This document shows positions 13,661 to 25,480 of a stretch of DNA of 64,000 nucleotides, one piece after another. Each line of letters starts with the position of its first letter. Positions within the stretch are counted from its first letter, which is position 1. The stretch spans positions 1 to 64,000 of the forward strand of contig JAREIK010010204.1 in the NCBI GenBank assembly GCA_029783825.1, read 5' to 3'. The notes below the pieces were generated by a model, which was not told the DNA's origin, ran no database searches, and saw only the letters and a list, made by a program, of their open reading frames with translations. The position numbers and the translations under genes were made by a program. Origin of the DNA: Sapria himalayana (taxonomy: Eukaryota; Streptophyta; Magnoliopsida; Malpighiales; Rafflesiaceae).

Positions 13661-15276
13661 TTGGAAAGAGCCAGCAGAGAGCAAGCCGATGCAAGCTCTA
13701 TCAATTAAGCTTATGAGGTTAATAAATCTAGATTTTGACTCCACTAATAATAATGAAACTCGATTAGAACTAAGCAAGGCTAAAGGAGAACTAAGATTGA
13801 AATTACACATGGAAGAAATTTATTGGAAACAATGGGCAAAGATTAAATGGTTAAAAGATGGTGACCGTAATACTAAATTCTTTTATAATATGACTAAAAT
13901 AAAATCTCAAAAGAATAAAATTAAAGGACAAAAAAATGAAGAAGGAAAATGGGTAGAAGAAGAAAAGGAAATAGGAACTCTTTTTAAAAATTTTTTTGAA
14001 AACCAATTATGTAGTAAGTCACGTTGGACAGGCAATTCTCTAATGCATGAGATTAGGGCAACCATTAGAAAAGCTCAAAACCATTTAATGGAATTGATCC
14101 CAGAAGAACCAGAAGTTAAAGAGGCCGTTTTTAATCTTGAAAAAGAGAGTGCAGCAGGACCAGATGGTTGGAATAATTATTTTTTCCAGTCAAACTGGCA
14201 CACGGTTAAAACTGAGCTAGTCCCCGCAATTGCAAGTTTTTTTGTAGGTGCGGAAATCCCAAAATCATGGGCAAAATCTTTTATAGTATTAATTCCAAAA
14301 AAAAGAATCGCCAAAGAAATGCGAGGATTACAGACCTATAAGTTTATGCAATGCTATTTATAAAATTTTAGTAAAAATATTACAAAATAGACTAAGCTTA
14401 ATTTACCATCAATAATATCTCTGGAACAAACGGGTTTTGTCAAAAATAGATTAATGATTGAAAATATAAAACTTGCATCAGAAATGATGAAAGAAATAGG
14501 AGGTAAATCAAGAGGAAAAAATTTAGTGGTTAAGCTGGATCTATCGAAAGCCTTCGATAGAGTAGAATGGGATACCCTTTGTTTTGTGTTGAGAAGGTTC
14601 GGTTTCTCTGAGATAACAATAGATCTAATATATAGATGCATTTCAAGTACTTGGGTAAGAGTCCTCGTAAATGGAAAGATAAGTGAGGAATTTAAACCAA
14701 ATAGAAGTATAAGGCAAGGGGACACGTTATCCGCCCTTCTTTTTGATATCTACTTAGAATTATTAATTCGAAACTTGAATAAGAGAATATCCGAAGGTAA
14801 AATAATGTCATTCAGAAAACCAAGGAATACACCAAAAATAGGTTGTTTAGCCTATGCAGATGACCTTATAATTTTTACAAATGCTAGTACAAAGTCATTA
14901 ATGAATCTTATGGATCTTCTTCCAATATTTGAAAAAGAAACATGTCAAATTGTAAATAAAAGCAAATATCAGTTTATGCTTGCTAAAAAATGCAAAATTA
15001 AAGTTAGTAGATAAAATCAAAAATATCTCAGGCTTCTCAGAAATTAAAGGGGCATTAATGTACTTTGGTTGTCCGATATATGAGGGGAGGTTGAAGGAAA
15101 AAAATCTAACTTACCTTCAAGATAAGCTAAGAAAGAAAATAGCATGATGGAAAGAAGAGCTCCTGGGATTTGGGGGGAGGATAACACTGCTCTCACATGT
15201 TTTACAAAGCACACTAACACATATTTTATCAGTTATATATCCCCCTAAAAAATTTATTAAAAAACTTGAATCAAAA
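13661..15276 (+). pseudogene. LINE ORF2, linker and reverse transcriptase domain (frameshifted)
   Basis: After a Lys/Glu-rich linker (KWLKDGDRNTKFFYN) come the RT blocks: AAGPDGWNNYFFQ, then VLIPKK. At the A8 run 14297-14304 a one-base slip moves the frame; the other frame continues as EDYRPISLCNAIYKILVKI. A second shift near 14400 restores EQTGFVKNRLMIENI. Then KLDLSKAFDRVEWD, SIRQGDTLSALLFDIYLE and LAYADDLIIF, the catalytic YADD box, read cleanly. At the A6 run 14985-14990 the frame slips again, and a TGA at 15145-15147 interrupts the thumb region before KMANFLW. The enzyme would copy LINE RNA at the nicked target. Two of the slips fall in poly-A runs, so replication slippage or, less likely, base-call errors could explain them. 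Confidence 0.93.
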
Positions 15277-15915
15277 ATGGCAAACTTCTTATGGGAAAAA
15301 AAAGAAGGTAGAAATAAATTACACTGGAAGGACTGGAAAAGCATCTGTTACCCAAAAGAGGAAGCAGGATTAGGTCTAATGAGCCTTCAGGACTCGGCAG
15401 CTACCTGGGATTGCAAAGGCTGGTGGAGACTTAAAGAAAGTGATAATCTTTGGGCTAAATACATGCGGGCAAAATATTTAGATAATAAGAATAAGAGCCC
15501 TAAGAAAGCTTCGAACAACTGGAAGGCAATGGAAAAACAAAAGGAGATAGTAGACTCACACTCCACACTAAAGAAGAGTGGCTGGAAATGGACTTTAACA
15601 CCACAAGGAAACTTCTCTCTCAAGTCGGCAAAAGATCTGGTCAGAAAGAAAAAACCGGCTCAAATTTTATTCAAATGGGTATGGCAAGAAAACGTCCCGC
15701 AAAAAATGCATTCCTTCACATGGAAGGCTCTAATGAATGCTATACCGGTAGATAAGAATGTACAAAAAAAAGGAATAAAAATGGCATCAAAATGTAAATG
15801 CTGTTCACAAGCAGTTGAAACAACCGATCATTTATTTTCCAATGGGCCAATTGCAGTGGAAATATGGAGAGAGATGGAGGGGGAAAATGAATATGTAATA
15901 AAGATGATGGATTAA
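15277..15915 (+). pseudogene. LINE ORF2, C-terminal zinc-binding (zf-RVT) region
   Basis: The frame contains LWEKKEGRNKLHWKDW, KEEAGLGLMSL, the KGWWRLKE stretch and then GNFSLKSAKDL, WVWQENVPQKMHSFTWKAL and CKCCSQAVETTDHLF, typical of the zf-RVT domain that follows the reverse transcriptase in plant L1 elements. The Cys-x2-Cys and His residues are present, but the Cys usually found just after HLF is replaced (HLFSNGP). The frame is continuous with the RT thumb apart from the TGA at 15145. It ends at a stop at 15913-15915, so the RNase H domain is cut off in this copy. Confidence 0.85.
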
Positions 15916-16193
15916 TAGATAAAGTTAAAAAATGAGAAAGTGAAAGTACGAAAAGCCCCACAAAAAAATGGCTTAATCAAAAATTACCGCATCTAATTAT
16001 TTGGTGCATATGTAAATCTCGAAATAAAAGTAAATTTGAAAATAAAAGGATGAATTTAACAGAAATTATAATAGATATTAGAAAGGAGATAAGTAATATA
16101 TCAATAATGAAACCTATAAAAATAGAGGAAAAGAAACAAGAAAAGAAGCTTGAGAAAACATGGGACCTCACTTATAAAGTTATAAAACAGTAA

Positions 16194-16727
16194 TTGGCTA
16201 AATGTATACATTGGAACACTCCACCGGTTGGCAAATTTTCACTTAATACGGATGGTAGTTTTAACAGGGACACTAGAATAGCAGGAGGAGGAGGGGTAAT
16301 AAGTGATCATATAGGGACAGTAAAGAGAGCTTTCACCATATCTAGTAGAGCCTCCTCGGCCTTAGAATCAGAAATTAAAGCATTGAAATCAGGGTTAGAG
16401 ATATGTAAGAAGCTAAATTTTAAAAATATAGAAGTTCAGGTAGACTCGAAATTATTAGTCGAAACAGTAATTAACAAGAAAATATTATGGAGGTATGAAG
16501 AGGACCTAGAAGTAATTCTTAGCCTTTTAGATGAATTGAAGGCTTCAATAATACATATATATAGAGAAGCTAATAATCTAGCGGATAGCCTATCTAGAAT
16601 AGGCTCCACTAGAGGAGATAAAGAATATAACGTGGAATCCATGCCACATAAACTAAAGGGAATAGCATGTTTACATAAAATGGCATTTCCTTATATTAGA
16701 ACAAATAAACAGCCTACGAAGGTATGA
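16194..16727 (+). pseudogene. LINE ORF2, terminal RNase H domain
   Basis: The frame reads HWNTPPVGKFSLNTDGSF, then the Gly-rich GGGGVI, ASSALESEIKALKSGLEI, QVDSKLLV and REANNLADSLSRIG. These hold the four acidic residues of the RNase H active site (Asp in TDGS, Glu in ESEI, Asp in VDS, Asp in LADSL), and the domain itself looks undamaged. A stop just upstream at about 16191 and the stop at 15913 separate it from the rest of ORF2; the intervening 16.0-16.19 kb reads as a Lys-rich linker in the same frame. In live elements it removes RNA from the RNA:DNA hybrid. An RNase H of this kind is a known acquisition of some plant L1 lineages. Confidence 0.92.
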
Positions 16728-17893
16728 CAAAGACTTAATTTCCTGTTGGGATTTTGTTCGGGAATACGACATTGCAGGGGAATTTCTGTCCTAGCAAAGC
16801 AGGTCCAAAAAAAATAGTAGGCAAAAGGTAAGTGTTGGAATTTTTCTTCTTGCAGGCAAGTCACGCCCTACTGAAGTGAAACATCAGCCTTACCGAGGTG
16901 TTATAAAATTATGGGTTATCTTTGTTTTATTAGATGCTAAAGTTTCACACAATGTTTGTGTTATATTAATAGAAGTTTAAGGAATAGGAAGGGTGGAGGT
17001 TGAGTCATTTTAAAATAAAACTTAGAACATAATTTAGAATAACGAATCTAAAAAAGAAGCACGTAGGTTAAAGCTATGTATGTGTTAATTTTGGACAACT
17101 AGAGCAGCCTCGGCAGAATGGTGCACATGTATAAATATGTACTTGGATTTTCTTTGCAGGATGAAAATGTTAAGAAGGAAACTTTGTTTTTAATTCGACA
17201 ATCTTGTGGAGTTAAATAATGAAGTTTATAGATAATTCGCCTTGATAAGTTCATATACCATAAGTTGTCTATCACTGGGTATTGATTGCTGGCTGTGCGG
17301 TTCAGTGGTTAAGTTATCACTTAATAACTTAAAAGGAATAGCAAAGCCGTATAGGAATTCCAGAGAAAATGGGAGGGAACGAAGAAATTATGTTGTATAA
17401 GTTTAACAAGGGACAAGGGTAATAGGGTGATAAGTTATTTTGCAGGCACGTTCGTTTTTCATTTTGAATATTGCATGCTCAGAAGTGTATAAAAGAAGAA
17501 GGAGGACAGCTGGAAATATTTAGAAATAATGTGAAGAGAAGAGCCCGAACGGCGAAGATGAGAGATAGAGGCTGAGCACGGGAAACCTCTGAAGATTACA
17601 AGAATATTAAATGAGAAGGTGGGCCGAAAAGATGACCCGAAAATAACAAAACGGAACAGATGGGCCGAAAATAGCAAAACAGGAAAGACGAGCCGAAAAT
17701 TAAATTATATAGGCGAAAAATGTTTTATTGAGCAAGTTCTTTATAATTTAACATGCTAGTAAGTAAATTTAAACTTAAGATGGGTGCAAGAGGGCTACGG
17801 GTAGCTATAGGTTGTAAAAATGGTATTCCTCCGCCAAAAGAGAGGGTTATCAATAATAAAACGAATTTTATAAATAAATAAATATATATATAT
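16728..17893 (+). other. LINE 3' untranslated region
   Basis: About 1.15 kb without coding capacity lies between the RNase H stop and the A-rich tail. It ends with AATAAA (17855-17860) and TAAATAAATA repeats. I see no tRNA, SINE or other gene in it. Confidence 0.75.
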
Positions 17894-18325
17894 ATATAGA
17901 GAATAAATAGACAAACAAATAGATGGATGGATAGAAAGATTGTCAGATAGACATATAGATAGACAATCAGTGATCAGATATATAACTAGATTGCTAGATA
18001 AATAGATAGATAGTTAAATAGATATCCATATAAAAAATAGAGATAGAGAGATAAATAGATAGCCATATACACACAGACATAAAAAGATATAGAAAGATAG
18101 ACCGATTAAAAAATACACACATAGGCTGATAGAAATGTAGATTGATAGACAAATATGCATATAGATAGATTGATAGATATATATAAAAATTGACTGATAA
18201 ATAAATAGAAAAATAGACAGATAGATATATATATAGATATACACATAGAGAGAGATAAATAGATAAATAAAGATATAAAAAGATAGACTGATAGAGAAAT
18301 AGTCAGATTAATAGATAGATAGAAA
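17894..18325 (+). repeat. Degenerate GATA array, block 3
   Basis: About 430 bp of GATA-type units continue block 2 after the LINE. It is the last GATA-polarity sequence before the polarity flips to TATC. Confidence 0.95.
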
Positions 18326-19440
18326 CACTACAAGAAAATATTGATTTAGCTAGGAAAAGTTACCATAATATAATATCCCTAGCTAATTTGCGAGGCATTA
18401 GCTAGGGAATAACAAAAGATTTTTGATTTTAGATTAAATTAAAATTTTATGACAGATTAGTGATGGATTAGAGATTGAAATATTTGATTGAAAATATTTT
18501 AATACTAATATTTTTGAAGATTTCCACGCAAAGAAAAGTGGAGAAGTTAGCAATGTATTTAGTGATGGATTAGTAATAGAAATATTTGGTTAAAAAATTT
18601 CTGTCGCTAATGTATTTTCATAAATTTCTCGCAAATAAAAGCATAGAATTTAGCGACAGATATAGCGATGGAATTAGTGATGGAATTTCTCTAGCTAATT
18701 AGATCGAGACAAAATTCATCGCTAAATTATTATCTGAAATGTTTTTTACTATTTTATATTTTATTGCAAGCAATTATTCCTTAAATTTTTTTCACGAAAT
18801 ATATTCATATAGCTAAGGAATTTTCATAGCTATTTGGGCTAGAAATAATTTTCATCACTAATCTTTAATAATTTAATTTTTTTATATATTATTTGTTTTA
18901 ATATTTTACTTAATTTTGTATATTAATTGTACATATGTCATGGTCTATAAATGAGTGATTCTTGAAAGACACATTCTCCTCGTATAATTATAAAAATATA
19001 TTATTATAAATAAATAATATAAATAATATATTAATACAAAAAAAATTAATTTTAATTAAGACTACAATAACTATTAATAAAGACTATAATAACTATTAAT
19101 AAAGACTACAATAACATTAAATAATTAATTCTAATATTTTAAAAATTTTTAAAGATATTTTAAAAAATAAATGAATAAACATTAAAATTTCTACTAATAA
19201 AAAGATTAAATAATTCATTGTATAATAAAATATAATATATTAATAAAAATATCATAATTAATGAAAAACTTGTAAATATTAATATTATTTTAAGTATAAA
19301 AAATAGGTTTCTACCTAAATGAAATTTTTTAAAAAAGAATTACTAAAATATTAGAAAATTTTGAATTATATAAAAATTTCTAATTTTTTTTAATATTAAA
19401 TCAAAATAAATTGATATTTAAAAATAAATACAGAGATGTT
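18326..19440 (+). repeat. Left inverted arm of the CACTA element
   Basis: The arm contains repeated TAGCTAGGGAAT and AGTGATGGATTAG-type motifs, as expected of CACTA subterminal binding repeats. It is homologous along its length to 60670-61698 and, in inverted form, to 21412-22422. Confidence 0.8.
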
Positions 19441-20724
19441 TGCCCCTATTGAAATTTATAAGAACAAAATAATTGAGTTAAATTTATACAAATAGCTTTT
19501 AATATTTCGTTACTATTAAATTTAATAAATATAAAATTTTCTTGATATTCATTTCAGTAAGTAACTTTAGAACTTTATAAATTATAAATTATATCAAATA
19601 ATATTAAATTTTATGCCTTTAAAATAAATTCATATTATCTTCATAAAAATTAATGTGAATACTTAAAATTTTATAAACTTAAAATATATATATTTATATA
19701 GTTTTTAACATAAGAGTATCTAAAGATTTTAGGGAAGTGACTTGAAGACCAATAATCTTTTCATATCTTCCTTGCTATATTAAGTTTTCAAATTTTGTAG
19801 CAATTTAATTTGTTTTCCCATTTGGAAGGCCAAACATCTATTTTTTGAAATTTTTATATATTTATTGTTTAATTAATTTGATAATTAAAAATTAAAAGGT
19901 GTTTGGTTTTCATGCGTGTCTTGCTACACACATATTAACTTGTTGAAAATAATTTATTAAGTAAAAAAAATATGCCTTTATGTTTTATATATATTTATTG
20001 TATATTAAATGTTTTGATAATTTAAAATTAAAATATTAATGGAATTTTAAACCTAATAAAACTTAATAAATGTAAGTGATTTTGTTTAGCATGCACAAAC
20101 ATAAGTCGCGAATGTCCATAGAAACATATGGCTAGGGTTTGGGAAACATGAACACTGCACGGCATCAACACATTGTCATAGTCATGGAATACCCATAAAA
20201 AATATCTGATCTTTAAGGACTGGAAACAATTTGCATCATGCTAATTTTACAGAACTACGAGAATGACAGAGATAAATCAGTGCTATCGTAATAGCCTTTG
20301 CTCGTATGACCCTTTTTGCGAGTGTAGATTTGAATCAAATTGTTCTGATGATTGCTCATTCCAAATGCATTATTTGATTAGCTCTTCGTCTTTCATTGTT
20401 TATTTAACCTAATATTTTGAATGTAGCATTTATGTATCATTATCGACTGTTAGGGCTTTTTTGTTTAAAACTAATTGAACTGATATTGCATCATTATTTG
20501 TAGGGGCATAGATGTTTATAATTGGCCTAGGTTTGGGAGATGAGAAGGATATCATGGTTAGAGGTTTTGAAGAGGTAAAGAAGTGTGAAAGAGTGTATAT
20601 TTAAGCTTATACTTCTTTCCTATCCTTTGGTCTCTCATTCGATTGTAGTAATGGTGTATAAAAAATTCACCATCCTTTGTCATTCTCCGCCATCATCGTC
20701 CGCCATTATTGCCCATCATCTTCA
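19441..20724. other. AT-rich interior of the CACTA composite, no gene recognised
   Basis: This is AT-rich sequence without a convincing open frame on either strand. The portion 20090-20720 has a more balanced base composition, but I find no protein motif in it. It ends directly at an internal CACTA terminus at 20725. Confidence 0.6.
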
Positions 20725-20890
20725 CACTACAAGAAAATATCAATTTAGTAGGATATTTTAGCTATGGATAAATCCCTAGCTAAATTATGAGAGATTAGCT
20801 AGGGAATAGCAAAGGATTTATAATTTTTCTGTGAAAAAAAATACCAAAAAAATTAGCGATGGAAAATTTTTCGTAAATTCCGCTCAAGAA
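20725..20890 (+). mobile_element. Internal truncated CACTA left end
   Basis: CACTACAAGAAAATATC at 20725 begins about 160 bp homologous to the outer left arm (CCCTAGCTAA, GATTAGCTAGGGAATA). It then breaks off into a fragment of TATC array. It is a second copy of the family end nested in or fused to the first. Confidence 0.75.
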
Positions 20891-20899
20891 AATTATATC

Positions 20900-21058
20900 T
20901 TTATTAATCTATTTATCTGTATGTCTATATATATGCATATTTTCAATGAATATAAAACATATGGCTTCCATATCATTCGCATATTATTGACACATATCTA
21001 TATACTTGTGTGTTTATATATCTATCTAACTATCTATCTATCAATTCATATAGTCTAT
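20900..21058 (+). repeat. Short TATC-polarity array fragment inside the CACTA composite
   Basis: Units of TATC, TGTC and TATA type are readable at about 20905-21058. The polarity is that of the array to the right (22423 on), not that of the array to the left. This places the polarity change between 18326 and about 20900. Confidence 0.6.
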
Positions 21059-21102
21059 AAGTTCTAGGCACCCAGCCAAGCATGGATAGGTGCCTAGAAC
21101 TT
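21059..21102. repeat. Perfect 14-bp inverted repeat (hairpin) with 16-nt loop
   Basis: AAGTTCTAGGCACC at 21059-21072 and its exact complement at 21089-21102 bracket 16 nt. It sits at the boundary between the TATC fragment and a GC-richer hAT-like piece. Confidence 0.85.
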
Positions 21103-21405
21103 GGGCATGGCAGGGGGATGATGTGGTGACACACATGGGCAATGACTCGACATGCCCAATGGGCGATGGTGATGTGGCGAGATGCCCCTTGAAATCTTAT
21201 TTTTTAAAAAGACCCTCCCTAAGTCAAATCGACCCGTCCAACTCGACCAACCTGGTCTAAACCATTCAAATTTGGGCAGATTCCAAGCCATAGGTAGTGT
21301 CTAGCCCGAACCACCGTGTCGGGCATGCCATGACAGAAACATCCAGCCAGCCTAGAGGCGCCATAAAAAATGGGAAGGGCCAGCCCAGCCCTTTTGACAA
21401 CTCTA
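21103..21405. mobile_element. hAT-like right-end fragment
   Basis: A GC-richer segment in AT-rich surroundings ends GCCCAGCCCTTTTGACAACTCTA, resembling the right end of the hAT element at 5707 (TTTGACACCTCTA). No left terminus is visible, so it is a truncated or solo end. Confidence 0.6.
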
Positions 21406-21411
21406 AGATGT

Positions 21412-22422
21412 AATTAAAACACCTATTCATTTATACTTAAATATCAATTTATTTTATTTAAAATTTTTAGAAAATATGATTTTTTTTAAAATTCAAATAA
21501 TTCAAATTTTTTGAAAATATATATTTTTAAAAGATTTTATTATCATAAAAATAATTATTTGTTTGTTTATTCATTAATTCACATTTTTTGTAACATTTTT
21601 TATCATACAAATAATTATTTTAGGTTTTTATTAATACAATTTTTTATGTATGTTCATTTATTAATGCAAATATTTTAAAAAATATTTATAATTATAGAAT
21701 TAATTATTTAATGTATATATTAATAAGTATATTTATATATCATAATTAAATAATTTAAAAAATGTTTTGTATTATTTTTGAAATTTTCTAAAAATAAAAA
21801 TATTTATCTTAGTCTTTATTAATATAAATTTTTATTCATATTTTGATATTTTTTTAATTATTTAATTATATATCCTATTTTTATAATTATATAAGGAGAA
21901 GGTGTCTTTCAAAGATTCCTTATCCAAAGACCATGACAGACTTTACATATATAAAATTTCAAAAAATATTATAAAAAATAATATATAAAGAAGATAATTC
22001 AGTATAGATTAAAGATAATTTTATCCTGAGATAAATAGCTAGGGAAGAATGCCTAGCTAAATGGATATTGTGATAATTATAATTTAAGGACTGATCGTTG
22101 AATATTAATATATAATTAAAAAAAATTTAGATAACTATTTAGCGAGGGATTTTTTCTAAAGCTAATTAGCTAGAAAAAATCCATCTCTAAAGTTGTTGTT
22201 AAATTTGGTGCCAATCTTTGCACAAAATTTACGACATTATTAGCAAGGGACAAGTTTCCATCAAAAATATCCATCTCTAATCAGTCACAAATCTATGGCA
22301 AAATTTTTCATTTAATCTAAATTCATACATCCCTTGTTATACCCTAGCTAATCCCTCACAAATTAGCTTGGGATTATTTTTCTAGATAAATTTTTGTAGC
22401 TAAACAAAAAATTTTTGTAGTA
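21412..22422 (-). repeat. Right inverted arm of the CACTA element
   Basis: In reverse complement it follows the left arm: terminus, TTTAGCTA, CCCAAGCTAATTTGTGAGG, GATTAGCTAGGG and, deeper, the GAAAGACACCTTCTCC block. The outermost base is A rather than the G expected of CACTA (GTAGTA instead of GTAGTG). Confidence 0.78.
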
Positions 22423-23673
22423 TCTATCTATCAATCTATCTATTTATCTATCTATATGTCTATCTATTTGTCTATCAATCAATCTATCAAAATATATGTC
22501 TATTTGTTTAGCTAACTATCTATCTTTCTAAATTTCTATATATCTATTAGTCTGTCTATATATCTGTCTTTATAGTATCTGCCTATTTATCTATCTATGT
22601 ATCAGTCTTTTAGTCTGTATATCTGTCTATCTTTCTATCTATCTATATATCAATCAATCAATCTGTCTATCTATCGATCTGTCTGTCTGACTATCTATCT
22701 GTCTACATGTCTGTCTAACTATCTATCTACATATCTGTCTATCTATCTGTCTATCTATCTATATATCTATATCTCTATCTATATGTCTGTCAATCTATCT
22801 ATCTATATCTATCTATCTATACATATCTATTTATCTATCTATCTATCTATATGTCTATCTATCTATCTATCTATCAATCTCTCTATCTATGTATGGGTAT
22901 ATCTATCTATATATCTTTCAATATGTCTATCTATGTGCTTATATATGTGTCTATCTATGTGACTAACTATGTGTCGTTCTATTTATCTATCAATATATCT
23001 ATTTTTCTATAAATCTATTAATCTATTAGTCAATCTATCGGGTTATCGATATGTGTATCTATCTATCTATTTATTTGTATATCTATTTGTCTATTTGTCT
23101 ATCTATCTAACTATCAATCAATAAATCAATAAATCAATAAATCTGTCTATCTATTGATCTATAAATCTATCTGTCTATTTATCTATCTATCTATCTGTTA
23201 ATCTATTTATCTATTTATCTATCTATCGATCTATCTATCAATCATTCTATCTATAAGTCTCTCAATTTATCAATCAATGTGTTTATCAATCAATCTAGAA
23301 ATCTATCTAACCTTATGTCCATCAATCTATTTTTCTAACTATTTATTTATCTTTCTATCAATCAATCTATCAATCTGTCTATCGATGTATTTGTGTATCT
23401 ATCTATCTATGTATGTATCCTATCTATCTATTTATCTATTTATCTATCTATTTATCTGTCTATATATTTGTCTATCTATCTATCTATCTATCTTTCTATC
23501 TATCAGTCTTTCTATCAATCAACCTATCGATCTATCTATCTCACTATCTATCTATCTATTTGTCTATCTATCTATTTGTCAATCAATCAATCTATCTATC
23601 TATCTATCTATCTCTAAATATGTTTTCTATCTATGAATATATCTGTCTATATATGTGTCTATGTATGTTCTTG

Positions 23674-23704
<31 letters not shown>

Positions 23705-24935
23705 ATCTATCTATATGCCTTTCTATCTATCTATATATCTATCTATAATTTTATCTATATGTCTTTCTATACATCTTTCTATCTATATTTCTATATATCT
23801 ATCTAACTATCTGAATATTTGTCTATATATAAATCTATCTATTTATTTATCTATTTGTCTATCTATTAATCTATCTATCTATCTACTTATTTATTTATTT
23901 TTCTATTTATCTAATAATAAATTTATCTATCTCTATGTCTAACTATCTATTTATCTATCTTTCTATATATTAGTCTAATAATTTGTCTATCTATATATCT
24001 ATCTATTTTTTTGTCAAACATTCTAGCTATTAATCAGTTAGTCTACCTATCTATCTATCAACTTGTTTATTTATTTGTCTATTATCTATCTATCTTTATA
24101 TGTATATATCTCTTTGTCTATTTATGTATCTACCTATCTATCAACCTATTTACATATCTAACTGTCTATCTATTTATCTGTCAATCTTTATATTTATCTA
24201 TCTATCTGTCAATCTTTCAATATGCCAATCTATCTTTCATTCTATGTTTCTTTCTATCTTTCTATTTATCTAACACTCTATCAAACTATCCGTCTATCTA
24301 TCATCTTTCTATATATGTATCTGTCTATCTATCTATCTATTTATTTATCTACTATCTATCTATCTATAAATTAATCTATCTATCTTTCTATTTGTCTATC
24401 TCTTTATCTATCAGTCTATTTAGCTGTCCTTCTATCAATCATTCTATCTGTCAATCTATCAATATATCAAAATGTATATATGTCTATATGTCTATCTGTC
24501 TATCTACCTATATGTCTATATTTTCTTTCTATTTATCTCTATATATGTCTATCTATATATATGTATATCTTTCTTTTTGTCTCTCTATCTAACTATCTAT
24601 CTATCTATCTATCTATCTATTTTTCTTACTTCATGTCTAACTAACTAACTATCTATCTATATGACAAACTGACATTCTGACTATATGTCTATCTATCTAT
24701 CTATATATATGTCTATTTTCCTATCTTTATATCTATCTATCTATCTACCTATCTATCTATATGTCAATCAATCTATCTGTCTAATTAACTATATGTCTAT
24801 CTGTCTATTAATGAATCTATCGATCTATCTATAATACTAATTATCTTTCTCGCTATCTATCTCTCTATCTAATTATATATCTTTTTATCTATCTATCTAT
24901 CTATCTATTTATATGCCACTATATATATATATATA

Positions 24936-24988
<53 letters not shown>

Positions 24989-25249
24989 ATATATCTATCT
25001 ATGTATTGATCTATCTATCAATTTTTTCTATCTTTTGATCTGTCAACTTATCCCTCTAACAATATGTCAACATTTTTTTCTATCTATCTATATATATGTA
25101 TATCTGTCTATATGTCTATCTATTTATTTATCTTTCTTTCTAGCAATCTATATGACTATTTGTCTATCTGTCTATCTATATATTTGTCTATCTATCTATC
25201 TACCTATTTATTTGTCTATCAATCTTGCTTTCTATATGTTTTTTTATCT

Positions 25250-25480
25250 ATCTATCTACTTGTCTACTTGTCTACCTATCAACCTATCTAACTATCTATA
25301 TGTCTACATGTCAACATATCTACATGTCTAAATGTATAACTGTCTACCTATCTACCCATCAAGATATCTACCTATTTACTTGTATACTTGTCTACCTATC
25401 TATCTATCTATCTACCCTTCTACCTATCTACATGTCTATATGTCTCCCATTCTACTTGTCTACATCTCTACCTATCTACC
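25250..25480 (-). repeat. TACC/CTAC-enriched subdomain of the array
   Basis: Units such as CTACCTATCTACC and CTACTTGTCTAC are frequent here, whereas the rest of the block has few C at the third repeat position. This suggests a local expansion of a variant unit. Confidence 0.6.

Larger units (their letters stand above)
12668..17893 (+). mobile_element. L1-type LINE with RNase H domain, degenerate, probably 5'-truncated
   Basis: The order of protein remnants on the plus strand is: a short tail of ORF1 (to about 12785), apurinic-type endonuclease (12902 on), reverse transcriptase, zinc-knuckle region, then RNase H. This is the known layout of a plant L1 lineage that acquired an RNase H. About 1.15 kb of 3' untranslated sequence follows, ending with AATAAA at about 17855-17860 and a TAAATAAATAAATA tail that merges with TA-rich array. 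The exact 5' end and a target duplication cannot be set because the flanks are simple sequence. ORF1 is mostly missing, so 5' truncation is likely. Both flanks are GATA polarity, so the insertion did not accompany an inversion. Confidence 0.92.
18326..22422. mobile_element. CACTA-type element with ~1-kb inverted arms, rearranged and without target duplication
   Basis: The left end starts CACTACAAGAAAATATTG, the classic plant CACTA terminus. The right end, read in reverse, starts TACTACAAAAATTTTTTG. The two arms are imperfect inverted repeats of each other for about 1 kb: for example the left-arm segment near 18935-18985 (ATGTCATGGTCT ... GAAAGACACATTCTCC) recurs in reverse at about 21897-21950. 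CACTA transposases make a 3-bp duplication, but the flanks are AAA on the left and TCT on the right. The array is GATA on the left and TATC on the right. No transposase is visible. The interior carries a third CACTA end, a TATC fragment and a hAT end, so this is a composite rather than a simple insertion. Confidence 0.8.

Noticed and set aside
17285..17325. tRNA-like or SINE-like box (GTGCGGTTCAGTGGTTAAG) in the LINE 3' region
   Set aside because: It resembles a polymerase III A box, but no B box or cloverleaf can be built from the following sequence.
18326..22422. MITE or Mutator element with long inverted repeats
   Set aside because: Long arms would suit Mutator, but the CACTACAAGAAAA termini and TAGCTAGGG subterminal repeats are typical of CACTA and no 9-bp duplication is present.
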